Below are positions 9,216 through 17,730 of a DNA stretch of 28,657 nucleotides, piece after piece. The notes below the pieces were generated by a model, which saw only the letters and a program-made list of their open reading frames with translations, was not told the DNA's origin and searched no databases. This stretch comes from Chlorobium sp. (GTDB lineage Bacteria > Bacteroidota > Chlorobiia > Chlorobiales > Chlorobiaceae). How positions within the stretch are numbered: the stretch's first letter is position 1; every line of letters begins with the position of its first letter. The position numbers and the translations under genes were made by a program. The stretch lies in contig JANQGE010000009.1 of assembly GCA_028277485.1 (NCBI GenBank), positions 1 through 28,657 on the forward strand, given 5' to 3'.

Positions 9216-10256
9216 ATGAACAGAACATTATTTTGCCTGTCTCTGGCCGTACTTGGAATTACCGTTGCTTCCTGTGACAGCCGAAGCAATGAAGACCCCG
9301 TAAAGCCCGTGGTTATTACCGAGCCCGTTCGTTACGACAGTGAAGATCCGGCCATATGGATCAACAGGGAAAACCCGGCTCAAAGCCTCGTTCTCGCCAC
9401 GGACAAGCATAAAAACGGTTCAGTGTATGTATTCGACCTCGAAGGAAAGGCCGTTCCTGAAAAAACCGTTTCAGGGATTGCAAGACCCAACAATGTCGAT
9501 ATCGGCTACGGATTTGTCCTGAACGGCGAACCTGTCGACATAGCCGTCGTTACCGAAAGACTCGAGAACAGAATCAGGATATTCCGGTTACCTGACATGA
9601 CCGTTATTGACAACGGCGGCATCCCGGTGTTCGAAGGGGAAGAGCAGAATGCCCCGATGGGCATTGCCCTTTACCGAAGGCCTTCAGACGGAACCATGTA
9701 TGTTATTGTCAGCCGAAAACAGGGACCGGCCGACGGTACCTACCTTTGGCAGTACCGGCTTGAAGACAGCGGAGAGGGACACGTTACTGCACAAAAAGTA
9801 CGGGCATTCGGGAAATGGAGCGGCTATCAGGAAATTGAGGCAGTTGCCGTCGATAACGAACTCGGTTATGTTTACTATTCCGATGAAGGCGCCGGGGTCA
9901 GAAAGTACCATGCTGATCCGAACGCTCAAAACGCCGATGAAGAGCTCGCATTGTTTGCAACCAATGGTTTCGCCGAAGACCACGAAGGGATCGCCATATG
10001 CAAAACCGGCCATACTGACGGCTATATCATCGTTTCAGATCAGGCAGCAGGAAAACTCCGCCTTTATCCCAGAAACGACAGCAGCCATCAGCATGAACTT
10101 ATAAAAGTCGTCAAAACAAGCGCCATCGAAACCGATGGTATCGAAACGGCGGCATCCCTTGTGCTGCCCGATTATCCTTCAGGCATCCTTGTCGCCATGT
10201 CCGACGACAAGACTTATCACTACTACTCATTGCAAGACATTATCGGATCGGAATAA
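9216..10256 (+). CDS. Beta-propeller phytase (3-phytase), lipoprotein
   Basis: This phytase hydrolyses phosphate from phytate in a Ca2+-dependent manner. The 346-residue product begins with a lipoprotein signal: a hydrophobic stretch followed by the lipobox VASC at Cys20. It should therefore be anchored in the periplasm or outer membrane. It carries the signature motifs of beta-propeller phytases: DSEDPAIWIN near residue 41, RPNNVDIGYGF near 91, YVYYSDEGAGVRKYHADP near 214, DHEGIAI near 252 and DGIETA near 308. The length matches a single catalytic propeller. Receptor-phytase pairing is a known arrangement in Gram-negative bacteria, and the two are probably co-transcribed. No strong Shine-Dalgarno is seen. 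Confidence 0.93.
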   Translation: MNRTLFCLSLAVLGITVASCDSRSNEDPVKPVVITEPVRYDSEDPAIWINRENPAQSLVLATDKHKNGSVYVFDLEGKAVPEKTVSGIARPNNVDIGYGFVLNGEPVDIAVVTERLENRIRIFRLPDMTVIDNGGIPVFEGEEQNAPMGIALYRRPSDGTMYVIVSRKQGPADGTYLWQYRLEDSGEGHVTAQKVRAFGKWSGYQEIEAVAVDNELGYVYYSDEGAGVRKYHADPNAQNADEELALFATNGFAEDHEGIAICKTGHTDGYIIVSDQAAGKLRLYPRNDSSHQHELIKVVKTSAIETDGIETAASLVLPDYPSGILVAMSDDKTYHYYSLQDIIGSE

Positions 10257-10426
10257 TGAGGACCTCTCTCAATATATGCACGCCCCGCACACAGCAAACC
10301 ATGCTGTCGCCAAAATAACCGCCACATGAACCTGCCTTTTCTTCATGAATTTTTAGACTTTATGCCGTAACTTCTAAAAAACATGTCGTTCATCGTGCGG
10401 CAAACGCTTCACTCACCTCAACACCA

Positions 10427-10765
10427 ATGAAGATGGCTAACACAGAAAAAAAAGGGGGCTTTTTTGCAAGATTCAGAAAAAACAAAACTGCCGGTTCTCC
10501 GGGAGAAAGCCCGCAAGCCTCTCCCGACACCATAAAACAGTCAACATCCACAGCAAGCAAGCCTTCTCCGGCCAAGCCTGCAACTGCTGCGGGAGTTTCT
10601 GCACAAACCCGCAATGACGCCCCTGTCGATACCGCGGCATTGGTAGAAAACCTTCTCAAAACAACGCTGAACCTCGGCATCGAGTACCTGAAAACGGTCA
10701 ACAACATTATCAGGGCCTTCGCTGAAAACCTGGGCAAGACAGCCGAACCCCCCAAGGGAAAATAG
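10427..10765 (+). CDS. Small hypothetical protein with disordered centre and C-terminal helix
   Basis: I do not recognise this 112-residue protein. It has a basic N-terminus (GGFFARFRKNK), a Pro/Ser/Thr/Ala-rich low-complexity middle (about 25-65) and a more ordered C-terminal stretch (about 68-105, LVENLLKTTLNLGIEYLKTV) that would form an amphipathic helix. There is no signal peptide. A second start at 10433 (MANTEK) is equally possible, and neither has a good ribosome binding site. The coding character (GCC/AAA-rich codons, balanced composition) resembles its neighbours, and it stands alone between the phytase and the convergent TRAP operon. A real gene is likely but not certain. Confidence 0.6.
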   Translation: MKMANTEKKGGFFARFRKNKTAGSPGESPQASPDTIKQSTSTASKPSPAKPATAAGVSAQTRNDAPVDTAALVENLLKTTLNLGIEYLKTVNNIIRAFAENLGKTAEPPKGK

Positions 10766-10822
10766 CTGCTCCATGCCGCTCGATAATGCGAGACTGTTGA
10801 ACATCTCCGTCAATCGCTACGC

Positions 10823-10850
10823 GCCCGATCCCAACTGATCAGGATCGGGC
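10823..10850. terminator. Hairpin between convergent genes (possible bidirectional terminator)
   Basis: A perfect 9-bp stem (GCCCGATCC paired with GGATCGGGC) with a 10-base loop lies between the + strand small-protein gene ending at 10765 and the minus-strand TRAP permease ending at 10866. Its position suits a shared transcription terminator. There is no U-tract on either side, so it is not a classical intrinsic terminator. Confidence 0.5.
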
Positions 10851-10865
10851 GGCACCGCAAGCGGT

Positions 10866-12578
10866 TCACTTACGCATTGCCGTCCGGCTCCATATACCGC
10901 TCAGCAGCCATGAGTACAGCCATGTTCCTGCTGCACAGAGCACGAAAGTGACAACAATATCGAACGGTGAACCATTGAGCGAGAAACCGGGTACATAGCC
11001 GAAGAGAAACGGCGCAAGGTAGAGAAACTTGGCGAACTTGAAAGCAGAGAAGGCGGTTTTCCACATATCCGCCTTGGCAATGGCCGCTCCGGTAAACGCC
11101 GCGATACAAACCGGAGGGGTAATGTTGGAATCCTGCGACAGCCAGTAAACAATCATATGGGCTGCGATCAGGTTCACTCCGAGGTAGGTCAAGGCCGGAA
11201 CGGCAACAACCGCCGTGATTAGATATGCCGCCGTAACCGGAACGCCCATCCCGAGCATCAGCGAGGCAAGAGCGACAAACAAAATGGTCAGAAAGAGCTG
11301 GCCTTGTGCAAGCTCGATAATTATATCGGCAAAGGTCAGCACCACGCCGCTGTAGTTCAGTACCCCGATAATGATCCCGATAACCCCTACCGTCGATCCG
11401 ATCAGAAGGCTGCTCTCGGTACCCGTACGGGCGGCTTCACGAAAAGCTTTGAAATCGATCCGGGTTTCCTTCCGCAACCAGCTCACGGCTATACAGCTCA
11501 GTATTCCAAGCACTGCTGCGTAGCCCGGAGAGTACCCCAGAAACATAAACGCCGTTATGATGACGATCGGCAGGGTATAGTACCACCCCTTTCTTAAAAT
11601 GTCGAAAGCGTTTTCACCATACCGCTCCCCTGCGAGACCGTACTTTTTCGCTTCATAGTGCACCATGGTAAATACACTGAAAAAGTAGAGCAGTGCCGGA
11701 ACGAGAGCCACCTGCATAATTCGGGCGTAGGAAACCCCGGTCAGTTCGGCCATGATAAACCCGCCCGCCCCCATAATGGGCGGCATGAACATCCCGCCGA
11801 TAGAAGCCGCCGGCTCGATCCCCCCGGCAACATGCGGCCGGAACCCCGCCTTCTTCATCATCGGGATCGTAAAGGCTCCGGTCGATACCGTGTTGGCAAT
11901 TGCACTCCCGGAAATGGAACCGAAGAGACCGCTTGCAATAACCGCAACTTTAGCCGGCCCGCCGGTTTTGTGTCCAAACGCGGCCAGCGGAAAATCGATG
12001 AAAAACTGCTTGGCACCCGACTTTTCAAGAAACGCCCCGAAAATCACAAACAGCACAACATAGGTTGCCAGCACGTTCGCCATAATGCCGAACACGCCGT
12101 CACTTTTATAAAAAATACTGGTGCAGAGGTTCGGAAAACTGTCTCCCGCATGCATGAACAGCTCAGGGGCGTAGTTGCCGTATACCCCGTAGATCAACAT
12201 GAGCGCACCGATAAGCACAAACACATTCCCGACAACCCTTCTTGCGAGCTCCACGCCAAGCAGCACCCCAACAACAGCAACCATGGTGTCAAGCTGTGTT
12301 TCAGCGCCGACACGGTAGTTGATCGCCTCGAAATTCAGTATCCAGTAACCGATTGAAAACGCCGACAACGAGATAAGCAGATAATCCACAACCCTCATAA
12401 GATGTGATTTCGACCGGTAAAGCAAGAAAACGAGGGTGTAGGTAATTACAATGTAAATACCCCGGTGATATTCGGTATGGGCGGGCTGAACAAGCGCAGA
12501 ATACGCATAGAAGAGAACCAACGTTACGGCTAATACATCGAAGATGATTTTTTCAATCTTGTGCAGCCGGTCATACAC
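10866..12578 (-). CDS. TRAP transporter fused permease (4TM/12TM, DctQ-DctM type)
   Basis: This is the inner-membrane permease of a tripartite ATP-independent periplasmic transporter, driven by an ion gradient. The 570-residue protein has about four N-terminal segments (small-subunit part) and then a DctM-like domain. The latter shows family signatures such as GSISGSAIANTVSTGAFTIP near residue 215, PAASIGGMFMPPIMGAGGFI near 255 and LGMGVPVTAAYL near 448. The start is GTG at 12578, one base after the stop of the binding-protein gene. It is preceded by AAGGGAG inside that gene, so the two are translationally coupled. TAXI systems are typically paired with such fused permeases. The substrate is unknown; dicarboxylates or amino acids are typical for the family. 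Confidence 0.93.
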   Translation of the reverse strand: MYDRLHKIEKIIFDVLAVTLVLFYAYSALVQPAHTEYHRGIYIVITYTLVFLLYRSKSHLMRVVDYLLISLSAFSIGYWILNFEAINYRVGAETQLDTMVAVVGVLLGVELARRVVGNVFVLIGALMLIYGVYGNYAPELFMHAGDSFPNLCTSIFYKSDGVFGIMANVLATYVVLFVIFGAFLEKSGAKQFFIDFPLAAFGHKTGGPAKVAVIASGLFGSISGSAIANTVSTGAFTIPMMKKAGFRPHVAGGIEPAASIGGMFMPPIMGAGGFIMAELTGVSYARIMQVALVPALLYFFSVFTMVHYEAKKYGLAGERYGENAFDILRKGWYYTLPIVIITAFMFLGYSPGYAAVLGILSCIAVSWLRKETRIDFKAFREAARTGTESSLLIGSTVGVIGIIIGVLNYSGVVLTFADIIIELAQGQLFLTILFVALASLMLGMGVPVTAAYLITAVVAVPALTYLGVNLIAAHMIVYWLSQDSNITPPVCIAAFTGAAIAKADMWKTAFSAFKFAKFLYLAPFLFGYVPGFSLNGSPFDIVVTFVLCAAGTWLYSWLLSGIWSRTAMRK

Positions 12579-12579
12579 C

Positions 12580-13554
12580 TTACAGCACTCCCTTCTCTTT
12601 CCAGAACTTCACGGCACCGGGATGCATCGGGGTCACAATTCCCTTCACGCCGTTTTCAATGCTCATTTCCTTGAAGGTTTTTTTCTGGCTTGCCATATGC
12701 TCAAGTCCTTCCTTGCTGTAGATAAGCGACAGCAGCCTGTAGACAACATCGTCAGGCACGTCGGCACTGGCTACCCAGAGGGCCGAGTCCTGAAATGATG
12801 GCGTATCCTCATCGACGCCCCGGTAAGTGCCGCCGGGAATGATGACCTTCGTGAAATAGGGATATTTGTCGTAAAACCCGCTGCTCACTGCGGCAGCATC
12901 GAGATTCAGCAGGTCGATGGCGTTTGTTTGAGCAGCCATGATAACCGCACCGCTGGGAAATGCCGTGAAGAGCCAGAACGCGTCAAGCTGTTTATTCCCG
13001 AATGCGGCGGCTGCATCGTTGTAACCCATGGCATTTCTCCCGATCTTGTTCCACAGGCCCAAGTGGGTAAAAAACAGCTCGCAATTGGCAAATGCTCCCG
13101 AACCGGCATTGCCGACACCGACCTTTCGGCCTTGTAAATCCTCGACACCGCTGATGCCCGAGCCCCTGCGAACCACCAGCTGGGCCGGAGCGCCATAAAG
13201 ATACCCAACCGCCAGCACACTGTTATATTTCCTCGGATCGTGTTTCAGCATCCCCCTCCTCCCCTGATAGAGATGGCCCGAGTAAACCACCGCAAAATCC
13301 GACTTACCGGCATTCACCTTGCGCAGATTCTCGATCGACCCTGCCGAAGACTGGGCCCTGACGGTAAACTCTTCAATGTTTTTGACCGGTTTGTAAACCT
13401 GTACAGCATTAGCCACGACCTGGAACGTTCCGCCTGCCGGGCCACCCCCGAAAACAAATCGCTTCTTTACCGCAAAGGCATCCGGCGGTAACACGAGAGA
13501 GAGACACACAAGCGACACAACGCCGATAACCGGAAGAAAAAATGTTTTGCTCAT
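12580..13554 (-). CDS. TAXI family TRAP transporter solute-binding protein
   Basis: This periplasmic binding protein feeds the TRAP permease encoded immediately downstream. The 324-residue product has a signal peptide (hydrophobic core at residues 6-24, cleavage after DAFA) followed by FVFGGGPAGGTFQ, the hallmark N-terminus of mature TAXI proteins. Further on are RAQSSAGSIENLR, GVGNAGSGAFAN and GKSDFAVVYSG, all typical of TIGR02122-type proteins. It lies between a DUF2231-like gene 94 bp upstream and the permease. No clear Shine-Dalgarno precedes the ATG. Confidence 0.93.
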   Translation of the reverse strand: MSKTFFLPVIGVVSLVCLSLVLPPDAFAVKKRFVFGGGPAGGTFQVVANAVQVYKPVKNIEEFTVRAQSSAGSIENLRKVNAGKSDFAVVYSGHLYQGRRGMLKHDPRKYNSVLAVGYLYGAPAQLVVRRGSGISGVEDLQGRKVGVGNAGSGAFANCELFFTHLGLWNKIGRNAMGYNDAAAAFGNKQLDAFWLFTAFPSGAVIMAAQTNAIDLLNLDAAAVSSGFYDKYPYFTKVIIPGGTYRGVDEDTPSFQDSALWVASADVPDDVVYRLLSLIYSKEGLEHMASQKKTFKEMSIENGVKGIVTPMHPGAVKFWKEKGVL

Positions 13555-13648
13555 AGCACGTCTGAGAGATGATACTGAATGTAAAAGATGGCTGGAAGCA
13601 CCAGATCGAGGTGCTCAGGAAACCATGCTGTCGCACTGGCTGATTGCT

Positions 13649-14125
13649 TTACTGGTTTCTCCGGCGAGCAGCTGCCTGCTTTGCCGCCCCTGCAAGCTTA
13701 CCGCCATAATGCCCGAGAAGGGTAACCACAGGCAGCATCACGAAAAGAAGAACAACGTAGACCCAGTGCAGCCAGTCGTTACGATACATGACTTCGGGAA
13801 CAGCCAGACGGATCGTCACGGCGGATGCAACAAGCAGGAACAATACGATCGATAGCCGGATCTTGTTCAGGAAAATAGGGGTTTTAGCCCGCTTGTAATT
13901 TATATCCCAGTCACGCAGGCCGGAAAAAAAGGACACCGGGACCGCCAGCAGCACAATAATGATCAGATGCTTGACCGTATGCTCGAAAAAAGGATCACCG
14001 GCAGGCAACGTAAGGAGAAGGTACAATACGGCAACCGGCACGAGCCCGTTGCTGAAATGCGCTGCAACAGGATGCAGCAAAAAAGTTTCCTTCATCTCCT
14101 TCAGCAAGCTTTTTTTTCCTGCCAT
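13649..14125 (-). CDS. DUF2231-like four-helix membrane protein
   Basis: The 158-residue protein has four predicted membrane helices. Near its N-terminus is HPVAAHFSNGLVPVAVLY, which resembles the His-containing LHPxxVHFPxxL start of DUF2231 membrane proteins. The function of that family is not established; the conserved histidines hint at metal or haem contact, but that is only an inference. A strong AGGAGG lies 8 bases before the ATG. It sits 22 bp after the histidine-kinase gene and upstream of the TAXI gene, so it probably belongs to the same transcript. Whether it takes part in transport or signalling cannot be read from the sequence. Confidence 0.75.
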   Translation of the reverse strand: MAGKKSLLKEMKETFLLHPVAAHFSNGLVPVAVLYLLLTLPAGDPFFEHTVKHLIIIVLLAVPVSFFSGLRDWDINYKRAKTPIFLNKIRLSIVLFLLVASAVTIRLAVPEVMYRNDWLHWVYVVLLFVMLPVVTLLGHYGGKLAGAAKQAAARRRNQ

Positions 14126-14147
14126 CGGTAAACCCTCCTTGTGTTTT

Positions 14148-16271
14148 TCACAGCATCCACTGACTGACTTTCATTAACAAAAGCTTGGTGTCAACCGGCT
14201 TCACAAGATAATCATTCATACCGGCCTGTACTGCCCTTTTAATCAACTGCTCATCCGATTCACCGCTGAGGGCTATCACCGGCACGGAGGACACCCTTGG
14301 ATCCTTTGATTGACGGATCCGGTTTGTCGCCTCTATACCATCGACCAACGGCATGCCGATATCCATTAAAACAAGATTAAATGATTTGCTTTCGAGCTTT
14401 TCCAGCGCATCTTTTCCGTCTACAGCCTCATCGATCAGAATATCGTATTTTTCAAGAAGCATTTTAAGCGCGATACGGTTTACAGAAGAATCATCAGCAA
14501 TGAGCAGGGATTTCCCCTTCATGTCTTTTACCGAAATCCCCTGAAGATCCCGGAAAATACAGGCAAGTTGTCTGATCAGTTCACTTTGTAAACAGGGCTT
14601 TGTGATCAGTCCCTGCATACCGGTTTTCTTTGTCTTGCCGTAAGCTATGGAGTAGGGCATCTCGGTATAGGCGACAATCGGAACTACTGCGGCATCATCT
14701 CCCGCATGCCCATTTCTGATCATTTCCGTCGCCTCATAACCGTTCATTACAGGCATGGCAAGGTTCATGATAACAAGATCGTAGCCGGCTCCTGACAGTT
14801 TTTCGAGAGCCTCCTTCCCATTCGCAGCCCCGTCCACAGCAACGCCCAGCGCCGCGAGAGCTTCCTGTACCGCTGTCCTGTCACTCTGTTTATCATCGAC
14901 AACAAGAATATGTTTCTTTTCGAACAAAAACCTGTTTGCGTCGATCAGTTCATTATGACTCGCCTGAAGTTCAGCCTCTGAAGCAACAGGAAACATCAGG
15001 ACAAACTCGGTATACTCTCTCTCAATCGAATTACAGGTAATATCTCCGCCGAAAGCACGCATGACCCGTTTGCAGTATGACAGCCCCAGCCCTGTGCCTC
15101 CCTTCTTGCTTATGGTAAAATATGCATCAAACAACTTATCCAGGTTTTCCGGAGAAATACCGGGACCGGTATCCTTGACTTTTACCCTGTTGAACTGTTC
15201 ACCTTTTTCCAAGGTAATGTAAATTTTGGATTCGGGACGGGATTTCAGAAAATACAGCGCATTCTTGATCAGGTTGAACAGCACAAAAATATACATGGTT
15301 TCGCTAACCCTGAACATAAAGTCCTCGTTGCTGTCGAAAATGATTTTCTCTCTCTCGGCACGCGATTCGAATCCGTATTCATCAATAGCCTTCTGAGTAA
15401 TGACCGCGGCCGAAGCATAGATGAATCCGCTCTTGTTTATCGGCTTCTCCCTGACCTCATCCAGAATCATATTGATAACCTGAGCACCGCGCTTAACCGC
15501 AACCTGACACCATGCAACATGCTGATACAGGCTGTCAAGCACCTGATAGAGACTGTCGAGCGTTTTACCTGACGGGGCAGACTTAGTGTTGGAATCGTAA
15601 CCCGGAAGCTGCTGCTCGATAACTTCAAGATTGTATTTCACCTGCCCGAGAGGGTTGCGCATTTCATGCGCGATGCTTCCGGCAAGCGCCTGCAGGGCTG
15701 CATTTCTTTCCAGAGCTATCTGTCCCCGCCTGTTGCTGTAACTGAAAAGATAACCGGCCACAACGGTAAAAAAGATCACGGTTGAGTACATGGGGATATT
15801 AAAGTCCGGGTCAAGCTGGGCATCCGGTGTAGTAAGAAAAAAGTAGACTATGCCGGCAAACACGCCGACAAAGAGATCAAAAAGAAACATCAGCCAATTC
15901 GGCACAAATGCAATCAGCACAAAGATCATGAAGATCTCCCAATAAAGCCACAGCTCATGGAAATTGTTTTTGAGCAGAAACAGAGTAAAAATGAAAGGAA
16001 GAACGAAAATGAGTGAGAAGTGCCAGTAGATTGGGAAATACTTCTTAGCAAATGCCGTATCGCTGTTGCTGAAGATCAAGGCAAAAAAAGAGAGCGCTGA
16101 AGCCGACAGGCGCAGCCCAAAGCTCTCGTAAGGCATGTGAAACCCATACTTCAAAAGAAAATAGAAGAACATGTGCCCGGGCGTCGCAAGCAGCGCTCCC
16201 CACTTGACATTAAACCTTGATATTTGGGTCCCCTCTTTGAAGCACTTTCTTATGTATCCTGGAAGTTTCAT
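14148..16271 (-). CDS. CqsS-like hybrid sensor histidine kinase with two receiver domains
   Basis: This 707-residue membrane kinase has about six N-terminal helices (residues 25-180), a HisKA segment with phospho-acceptor His202 (IAHEMRNPL), and an HATPase domain (LFNLIKNALYFL, DTGPGISPENL, GGTGLGLSYCKRV). Two receiver domains follow, starting near 457 (ILVVDDKQSDR) and 592 (LLIADDSSVNR). The second keeps the phospho-acceptor Asp637 (LVLMDIGMP). The first has Asn503 in the equivalent position (LVIMNLAMP), so it probably cannot be phosphorylated there. The membrane region, including YESFGLRLSASAL, and the H-box region resemble the Vibrio CAI-1 receptor CqsS from memory. GGAGGG precedes the start. 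It appears to lead the operon containing the TRAP-TAXI transporter. The ligand is unknown, and no cqsA-like synthase is in the window. Confidence 0.88.
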   Translation of the reverse strand: MKLPGYIRKCFKEGTQISRFNVKWGALLATPGHMFFYFLLKYGFHMPYESFGLRLSASALSFFALIFSNSDTAFAKKYFPIYWHFSLIFVLPFIFTLFLLKNNFHELWLYWEIFMIFVLIAFVPNWLMFLFDLFVGVFAGIVYFFLTTPDAQLDPDFNIPMYSTVIFFTVVAGYLFSYSNRRGQIALERNAALQALAGSIAHEMRNPLGQVKYNLEVIEQQLPGYDSNTKSAPSGKTLDSLYQVLDSLYQHVAWCQVAVKRGAQVINMILDEVREKPINKSGFIYASAAVITQKAIDEYGFESRAEREKIIFDSNEDFMFRVSETMYIFVLFNLIKNALYFLKSRPESKIYITLEKGEQFNRVKVKDTGPGISPENLDKLFDAYFTISKKGGTGLGLSYCKRVMRAFGGDITCNSIEREYTEFVLMFPVASEAELQASHNELIDANRFLFEKKHILVVDDKQSDRTAVQEALAALGVAVDGAANGKEALEKLSGAGYDLVIMNLAMPVMNGYEATEMIRNGHAGDDAAVVPIVAYTEMPYSIAYGKTKKTGMQGLITKPCLQSELIRQLACIFRDLQGISVKDMKGKSLLIADDSSVNRIALKMLLEKYDILIDEAVDGKDALEKLESKSFNLVLMDIGMPLVDGIEATNRIRQSKDPRVSSVPVIALSGESDEQLIKRAVQAGMNDYLVKPVDTKLLLMKVSQWML

Positions 16272-16744
16272 CTGTTTCCCTCCGAACTACCCGATCAACC
16301 GCTTCGCACAGGTTCTTTGTAACAAACCCTCCCTTGCGGTTAGTTTCCGAAAGATTCAAAAGCCCCCATTATGACGTATTGTAAAGCCTTTTCCGAATCA
16401 TCCGCGGTACGAAAATACTGTAATCGAAAACGTCTTTTATTTCAAGTATGACAGCACCGGAATTCATCACATTCCGGCGTTATAAAGTTAAAAGAAGACC
16501 AACATGTCACCCTTCAGTGCACTTTTCTTTGTCCTTTATAGACAAGAGTGCCATAGCCGATAATTTTGACTTGACCTGGCATGGTTTTGATGACAACGAT
16601 CTCATCAGAGCCCGGAACTCTCTGATGATTTTGTGGGGGTAGCATGAAAAAAGGTACCTGAGGGTTTTTCATGACAGCCTGCCTATACACAGACATCCTG
16701 TAATGAAATTACGCAAAAACGCAGAAAGAATACAACCCTCCATA

Positions 16745-16764
16745 AAGGGCACCTCCATTTATTG
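16745..16764. repeat. Terminus of dispersed intergenic element
   Basis: AAGGGCACCTCCATTTATTG matches the terminal inverted repeat of the element at 3317-3434, read as its reverse complement at the right end, with one substitution. The neighbouring bases diverge quickly, so only one end is recognisable here. Confidence 0.5.
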
Positions 16765-16858
16765 TCCTGATTCCCGATTGTATCGCTATCCAAAAATATC
16801 TTTCCAAACACTCGTTCGATGCCGACTCAAACCGTTTTCAGGACAACCTCACTTTTCA

Positions 16859-16912
16859 GCCCCGGCAGTGATCTATGGGAAAGATGAAATGTATGAACGC
16901 AGCGGCATCCAA
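16859..16912 (+). pseudogene. 3' remnant of a DUF4143-type ATPase gene
   Basis: Eighteen codons read APAVIYGKDEMYERSGIQ. This closely matches the C-terminal region of the ATPase gene at 20323-21559 (WLIYGGDESYERSGIQ). The rest of that gene is missing: upstream frames show no P-loop or other ATPase motif. It is a leftover of a related gene, now next to the RelE/Phd pair. Confidence 0.6.
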
Positions 16913-16925
16913 TCCCAGAAATCCA

Positions 16926-17219
16926 TCAAAGCTTTTGCAACCGCTGCTGCATCTCTCTGTATACCTCGCTGTCCCGCCGTATTCCAACTTTTAAAACAAG
17001 CACATGAACCTCCTGTTTTTCAATCCTGTATATAACACGGTAATCGCCTACCCTCAGCTTCCTGAGTCCTTTCAGTTCATGTCTGAGGGGAGCGCCAAAC
17101 TGTTCAGGATTGGTTCCGAGCTTTTTAAAAACGGTTTTGACAATCTCTAAGCACTTTTTCTCAGGAATTTTTTTGAAATCCTCTTCAATAACCAAACGAT
17201 GTACCCTTACCCGCCACAT
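16926..17219 (-). CDS. RelE/ParE superfamily toxin
   Basis: This is a probable mRNA interferase or gyrase-type toxin of a type II toxin-antitoxin pair. The 97-residue protein has the RelE/ParE pattern: an N-terminal helix-rich part, the central LRHELKGLRKLRVGDYRVIYRI, and a late strand HVLVLKVGIRRDSEVY. Basic residues in the central strand are typical of the active surface. Its ATG is 3 bases after the stop of the Phd-like antitoxin gene, the usual antitoxin-first order. Whether it cuts mRNA or acts otherwise cannot be told. Confidence 0.88.
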   Translation of the reverse strand: MWRVRVHRLVIEEDFKKIPEKKCLEIVKTVFKKLGTNPEQFGAPLRHELKGLRKLRVGDYRVIYRIEKQEVHVLVLKVGIRRDSEVYREMQQRLQKL

Positions 17220-17222
17220 ACA

Positions 17223-17498
17223 TTACATCTCTTTCAGAAGAACCTCAATGTCAACGTAGTCTTTCTCTGAAGAGTCTTTATAACGCTCGTCGGCAAGATA
17301 ACCCAATACCAGATCCTCAGCGGTTTCAAGTACATCCTGAATACGCTCGTATTCTTCACTGGACATGAGCACCGCTTGGGGTTTATGCCTTTTCTCAATA
17401 ACCACCAGACCTTTGCCGGCTTTCTCCAGGATTTTATCGATACCCGAACGCAGCTCTGAAACCCCCACCAACGTCGTATCTTCTTTAACAGTAATCAT
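17223..17498 (-). CDS. Phd/YefM family antitoxin
   Basis: The 91-residue antitoxin partners the RelE-like toxin encoded directly downstream. It has the Phd/YefM N-terminal DNA-binding fold (VGVSELRSGIDKILEKAG, then VVIEKRHKPQAVLMSSEEYE) and an acidic C-terminal tail that would wrap the toxin. It probably represses its own operon through the palindrome found 15 bp upstream of its start. Confidence 0.88.
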   Translation of the reverse strand: MITVKEDTTLVGVSELRSGIDKILEKAGKGLVVIEKRHKPQAVLMSSEEYERIQDVLETAEDLVLGYLADERYKDSSEKDYVDIEVLLKEM

Positions 17499-17512
17499 AT
17501 TTTGAAATTTTC

Positions 17513-17526
17513 ATGTTCAAGAACAT
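17513..17526. promoter_or_regulatory. Palindromic operator upstream of the Phd/RelE operon
   Basis: ATGTTCAAGAACAT is a perfect 14-bp palindrome located 15 bases before the antitoxin start at 17498. Position and symmetry fit an autoregulatory Phd-type operator; binding is inferred. Confidence 0.55.
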
Positions 17527-17730
17527 AATACAAAACGCCAAACCAATTGACAATTATTCCGCCAAATGATTTGACATATAAAACCGCAACCGGGTTCTCA
17601 GAAAAGCAGTTTCTCGATTTCACCAAACGATATTGCGGCATACCTTACCTTGTTAAACTATACCCATGAATTCACGCGGGTTTATGACCTGCGGTACGAA
17701 AACTGGGTAGAATAGGCAACCGCCACGCCT
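17527..17730. other. Short intergenic stretch with possible coding scrap
   Basis: No intact gene. On the + strand, 17656-17715 can be read as a short tail ending FTRVYDLRYENWVE plus a stop, with a different frame open just before it. It may be the degraded end of an unidentified gene. GAATTCACGCG at 17671-17681 recurs at 19265-19275 on the other side of the ATPase gene. Confidence 0.3.

Larger units (their letters stand above)
16272..16925. other. Intergenic region with hairpin and gene remnants
   Basis: About 650 bp upstream of the kinase gene with no intact gene. It contains a 7-bp hairpin (CCGGAAT / ATTCCGG) at 16457-16477, one terminus of the dispersed element at 16745-16764, and the 3' scrap of a DUF4143 ATPase gene at 16859-16912. 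Short open frames at 16448-16642 and 16514-16696 have no recognisable features. The promoter of the kinase operon should be in the left part, but I could not identify it. Confidence 0.5.

Noticed and set aside
16448..16696. Short genes on either strand in the 16.45-16.70 kb gap
   Set aside because: Frames of about 60 codons on both strands have no ribosome binding site and no recognisable family features.
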